Part shown: positions 59,820 to 64,000 of the stretch, one piece after another
How the letters are laid out: each line of letters begins with the position of its first letter
Numbering within the stretch: position 1 is the stretch's first letter
NCBI RefSeq assembly: GCF_902806685.2
Contig: NC_048543.1
Location: 4,196,106 to 4,260,105, forward strand
From: Maniola hyperantus
Lineage: Eukaryota > Arthropoda > Insecta > Lepidoptera > Nymphalidae
Length of the DNA stretch: 64,000 bases
Direction of reading: 5' to 3'
Notes under the pieces: model-generated
Told to the model about the DNA's origin: nothing
Database searches by the model: none
Seen by the model: only the letters and a program-made list of their open reading frames with translations
Translations under genes and position numbers: made by a program

Positions 59820-60261
59820 ATTTTTTTTGTGATAAGTTTATTCTACGTTATTTCTTTTGTATTTAAGTAGTGTTAAAATATAGACTAATAATAGCTTGTA
59901 ATAAATGTATTAGCTTTACAATATTGCTTAAAATTATTATTATCGACTAGAACCACAGAACTGATGATGACGAAACTTAGCAGATGAAGTCGCGGACATC
60001 ATCTAGTTTACCATGTAGGTGAGAACATAATAAACGAGGTAAATTGAAAACCTGTTATCAATTAATAAAAGATTAGGTACAAATAGGATGTCTATAACAG
60101 GCTAAAGTCATAAATAATTAATAGCAAATTACTATAATATGTAACAATTAATTGTAATTTGTCGCGGCAGTGTCACAACATTTGATGATATCAATGGCGA
60201 AGTAAAATTATGATTTTAAGGATTCCCGGGGTTTGAGTTAACATTCAACACGATGAACCTA

Positions 60262-60400
60262 TTGCCACTATTGCGTCCACTACTGAGCACGGGTTCCCAG
60301 AGAGAGAAGGGTTTTGGACATGGTCTACCACACTGGCCAAGTGCGGATTGGTAGACTTCACCTTTGAGAGTTGAGACTATTATGGAGAAAATTCTCGATA
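60262..60400 (-). mobile_element. S1 SINE fragment
   Basis: ccactactgagcacgggttc and ccaagtgcggattggtagac are the reverse S1 3' half. Confidence 0.6.
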
Positions 60401-60887
60401 GAGGTAGCTATTTTATTAAGTGCACACAGACGAGTGCACAGGTATACAACATGTCGATTCGGTTCGACAGCGTCGAAATTGTTTAAATAACAGTAAATAT
60501 AGAGATACTTGGATAATAAACTCGAAAAAATAATTGTCCTAAACAACAGACGGTTTGACTCTGTTTTGACTGTTTGAAACAGCGTCCTCCACTCCGAATA
60601 TGTCCAAATAAGTTGGTTCTTACTTAGCCCGTTTTTTTTAAAGTTACAATTTTAATAACTACTAATTTTATCAAGTTTAATTTCTAAACAAAGTTTTTAT
60701 CATTCTGTGTATTACCGAGTATGACTTCATAGAACAAAAAAGCGGGCGTGACCGCTGTAGCTAGTGGCAGCTAGCTGATTACCTACGTACCTACTGTCAA
60801 GTTAACAGTATCAACATTGATTGGCATGTCGTAGGATCACAGTTATAGGTATGTATTTAATTACTATAGCAAGAAGCGATAATACTA

Positions 60888-60960
60888 AATAGCCTAGTAG
60901 TTTCAACGTTAACCTCCTGATCGGGGGGGCTAAGGTTCGAATCCGGACATCTAAAAGAAG
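60888..60960 (+). mobile_element. tRNA-like SINE head, degraded
   Basis: tagcctagtagtttcaacgt (A-box-like), then aaggttcgaatccggacatc (B-box-like). The stems do not pair well enough for a tRNA gene. Confidence 0.4.
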
Positions 60961-61076
60961 GTTGCTCAAGTGACTATGGGACTATCGTATCGCTACCAAA
61001 TAGGTAAGTAGTGTCCTAATAAAACAAAGCTTAATTTTTAGGATGGTTTTATTACATTTAATTACACAGAAAAAAC

Positions 61077-61325
61077 AAACATCGGTAAAAACACCGATCA
61101 AGTACGAGCCAGGCTCACGCACCGGCCACCGAGGGTTCCGTATTACAGTCGTATTTTTTCGACATTTTGCACGATAAATCAAAAACTATTATGCATAAAA
61201 ATAAATAAAAATCTGTTTTTGAATGTACAAGTAAAGCCCTTTCATATGATACCCCACTTGGTATACTTTGACATTGAAAAAACTATTAGTCCATGAACAT
61301 AGCTAATTTAATTTTTTTGTGATGT
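61077..61325 (-). repeat. Dispersed repeat A, truncated
   Basis: aaaaacaccgatcaagtacg start, with the A body up to tttaatttttttgtgatgta. Confidence 0.7.
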
Positions 61326-61821
61326 AGTCAGCGTGGTGGACTATATGTAGGTATATGTAATCGGGTAGATAAAGTATGGATTTCTCGTCTAGTAAGTTTC
61401 AGATCTAGACAAGCATCCTATAAGTTACTCTGGTAAGTGTGTGGTGCACTTTAGTACAACACGGATCTTGGAAAGGCATTCTAGGTTTGCCCTAAAACAG
61501 GAGGCCAGCGGGCGTCGCTCGTCGCCGCGGGTGGCTAATTGTCGAAGTGGGAGGAACGTCTCCATCCGGTTCGCTAAGTGCCCGATACCTACTGATTATG
61601 CAGTTCCGATTTTCTACTTTAAGGTCCAGCGTTCACCCACATACGTTTGATAACAACATAAATTCAACTTTGTGAACTTTGACATACGTTTGAAATTACA
61701 ATGAAAACAAAACACAGAGGAGACTAAAAACGCGCACGTCTTTTGCTGATAAAATATTATTTATAATTGGTATAAATAAATAAATAGCTGCTTTAACGAT
61801 TTACACTAATTGTAGAGAAGA

Positions 61822-62252
61822 ATTCGTCCGCGTGGACTACACAAATTACGAACACCTATTTTACCTTCTTTGAATTTTCCAAAATCCTTTCTTAGCGGAT
61901 GTCTACGTCATAATAGCTATCTCCATGCCTTTTAGCCCGATCCGTCCAGTAGTTTGAGCTGTGCGTTGATCAGTCAGTCACCTTTTCGTTTTATATATTA
62001 CTAGCTTATGCTCGCGACTTCGTCCGCGTGGACTACACAAATTTCAAACCTGTGTTTCACCCCCTTAGGGGTTGAATTTTCAAAAATCCTTTCTTAGCGG
62101 ATGCCTACGTCATAATAGCTATCTGCATGCAAAATTTCAGCCCGATCCGTCCAGTAGTTTGAGCTGTGCGTTGATAGATCAGTCAGTCAGTCAGTCAGTC
62201 AGTCAGTCAGTCATTCAGTCAGTCAGTCACCTTTTCCTTTTATATATTTAGA
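61822..62252 (+). repeat. Two tandem C repeats
   Basis: Copies at about 61822-61999 and 62002-62252 lie head to tail. The second has at least twelve CAGT-type units (62190-62230). Confidence 0.8.
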
Positions 62253-62585
62253 TTTAACATAAAGAAGATAATATTCATGTGTTCTATGACCAGAATCCAG
62301 ATGAGTCAATTATATTTTAAATTCAAACGTGCTGCGTTGGGTGTCTCTATACGATTTGAAATTTGAACGGGGTTTTCCACTCAGGTTCTTTAATTGCACC
62401 TAATTGCCGACATGCCTCAGATTGTAGAATTAGTTAACATTGAACAAGTCAAGACTCAAGCAATTATCTACTCAGACAGACATATCGACACCTTATCTCA
62501 ATGTTGACACCAGAATACATATTCAGACTTCTGGTCAAGTGAATCAGTGTAAAAAACCTTTATATAGGAAATGCATTTATATTAA

Positions 62586-63019
62586 ACTAGCTTATGCTCG
62601 CAACTTCGTCCGCGTGGACTACCCAAATTTCAAACCCCTATTTCACCCCTTTAGGGGTTGAGTTTTCAAAAATCCTTTCTTAGCGGATACCTACGTCATA
62701 ATAGCTATCTGCATGCCGAATTTCAGCGCGATCTATCCAGTAGTTTGAGCTGTGCGTTGATAGATCAGCCATTCACCTTCTCCTTTTATATATATTTTAA
62801 AGACTACTTAGACAATGCCCGCAACTTGGTCAGAATGTTGAATTTAATTTTTCTTAAATCCCGTGGGAACTCTTTGATATTCCGGGTCATAAAGCCTTGT
62901 CTTGCCTCTTGCCTCTGTCTCCGGGATGTAAGCTAAGTACTTTTCGACGGATCGTCCGTGAAAACGTAGCGGTCAGACAGGCAGACTGACACACTTTCGC
63001 ATTTATAATATTAGCGTGG
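62586..63019 (+). repeat. C repeat followed by B repeat
   Basis: C at 62586-62795 (ctagcttatgctcgcaactt to ttttatatatattt), then B at 62809-63019 (gacaatgcccgcaacttggt to tttataatattagcgtgga). Confidence 0.75.
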
Positions 63020-63391
63020 AATAGCTACCCGCCCAGATCATTACCTATTTATTTATCTCAAGTTTTTAGATCTAGTTACTTAGTCTATTTTAGATTTTAG
63101 TATAACCTGTTTGCGAATATTACAATATTACGCAAGAAGAACGTTACGGATCCTCATTGTTTTTCGAATACTTACGAAATTCGTTTTTTCATTTTCAAGG
63201 TTCAACCTGTTCCAGATTCTAGTCAATCTATTTTGAACAAAATTGGATCTTCTATAAATAAAAAATAATTGTTATGCTTTCCAATTACTTACGGAAGTTT
63301 TGTCTCAATCGTTGCGGTAATATAGGACTTATTATTATTTTTTATTATTCATTGAGTCAAGACTTTTATTTCTACCTGTATATTTGGGTAG

Positions 63392-63510
63392 AACGCCCCG
63401 CACACCCACGCGTCACCCGCGTTCTCTTCTCCTGCACCGGGTTAGCGCGGGGACTGTGCGGATGTGCGGGACGTTCCCTCCCCGATTGGCATCTCGACCT
63501 GTCGCGTACT
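63392..63510. mobile_element. Palindromic MITE D
   Basis: GC-rich centre (cgcacacccacgcgtcaccc) and right arm gcatctcgacctgtcgcgta. The left arm is missing. Confidence 0.6.
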
Positions 63511-63947
63511 ATACCTACTTACCTGCAATTTGAACTATCCTTAAAGAGTTGCTTACTATGAAGTGTTCAATTAAAACTGGTCGATGCATGAAATCATACC
63601 GCGCTTGTTTATTGAAACTATTGAAATATAGATGGATCACGTACGTATATGATATAGCACACTTAGCGACTATTTCAGTCTATTCTATATTAGTCGCAAT
63701 ATTGCCGTTTCCGACGGCTAAGCCAGCGCGATCCATCAGACGTGCAGCGTAGAACATGATAGCCGATAATCGAATATAAACACGGTGAGTCATCGCGGAC
63801 GCTCGATTGATGTAGTGCGCTTACAGCTCAGATGCTGATTGACTGCACCGTCTACATTGTACAATTTACATCCGGCGACGGCGCGAACACAAGACTGTTG
63901 TATTGTGTCGTAACGCGACAGAAGGCGACCGGAGTCACACATTTAAT

Positions 63948-64000
63948 ATGAACACGCCTAATCTGTCGTGGTGCTCTGAAGCGCTGACTCTAGATTGTAT
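63948..64000 (+). CDS. Possible start of a gene cut by the window edge
   Basis: An ATG at 63948 opens a frame (MNTPNLSWCSEALTLDC) that runs off the end. The 250 bp before it are GC- and CpG-richer than the surrounding DNA (ggcgacggcgcgaacac), as expected for a 5' exon, but nothing else supports it. Confidence 0.2.
   Translation, partial: MNTPNLSWCSEALTLDC

Noticed and set aside
62190..62235. CRISPR-like spaced repeats
   Set aside because: A plain CAGT tetranucleotide run within repeat C. No spacers.

Overview
The window reads as lepidopteran (moth or butterfly) nuclear DNA. It is AT-rich, has multi-exon genes with GT-AG introns, and is crowded with dispersed repeats of types common in moth and butterfly genomes. 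There is no bacterial-style gene packing, no CRISPR array and no rRNA. Most long open frames are repeats or chance. The real genes are split into short exons, which I joined by splice-site phase.

Five coding units are supported. (1) 591-2240 (+): last three exons of a secreted-looking protein whose start lies left of the window. (2) 5216-11653 (+): a complete nine-exon cytochrome P450 of the CYP4 family, 508 aa. (3) 14879-17661 (-): a three-exon class A GPCR resembling pyrokinin/PBAN/neuromedin-U receptors, 320 aa. (4) 19679-27679 (+): a ten-exon TAF6-like SAGA subunit (TAF6L; Saf6 in flies), 585 aa. (5) 49175-58665 (-): a 17-exon coiled-coil protein with a QRICH2/DUF4795-type C-terminus, about 915 aa. 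A possible sixth gene starts at 63948 and runs off the right edge. The P450 and GPCR converge. The GPCR and TAF6L genes are head-to-head across about 2 kb. TAF6L and the QRICH2-like gene converge across 21 kb of repeat-filled DNA (27.7-49.2 kb). I see no pathway link between them.

The rest is mostly repeats. Working labels used below: A, about 430 bp, running from TTTTTAGGGTTCCGTACC to ACTTGGCCGGTTTTT; A', a relative of A; B, starts CTAGCTGATGCCCGCGACTT and ends near TTTATAATATTAGTATGGA; C, a B-like head followed by (CAGT)n and a tail ending CCTTTTATATATTTAGAT; S1 and S2, two tRNA-derived SINEs with A and B boxes; D to I, palindromic MITE-like elements. There are also 5'-truncated LINE ends of three kinds (an RTE-like clade, a jockey-like clade and a third clade). 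These insertions fill introns right up to the splice sites, and this is the most notable structural feature of the window.
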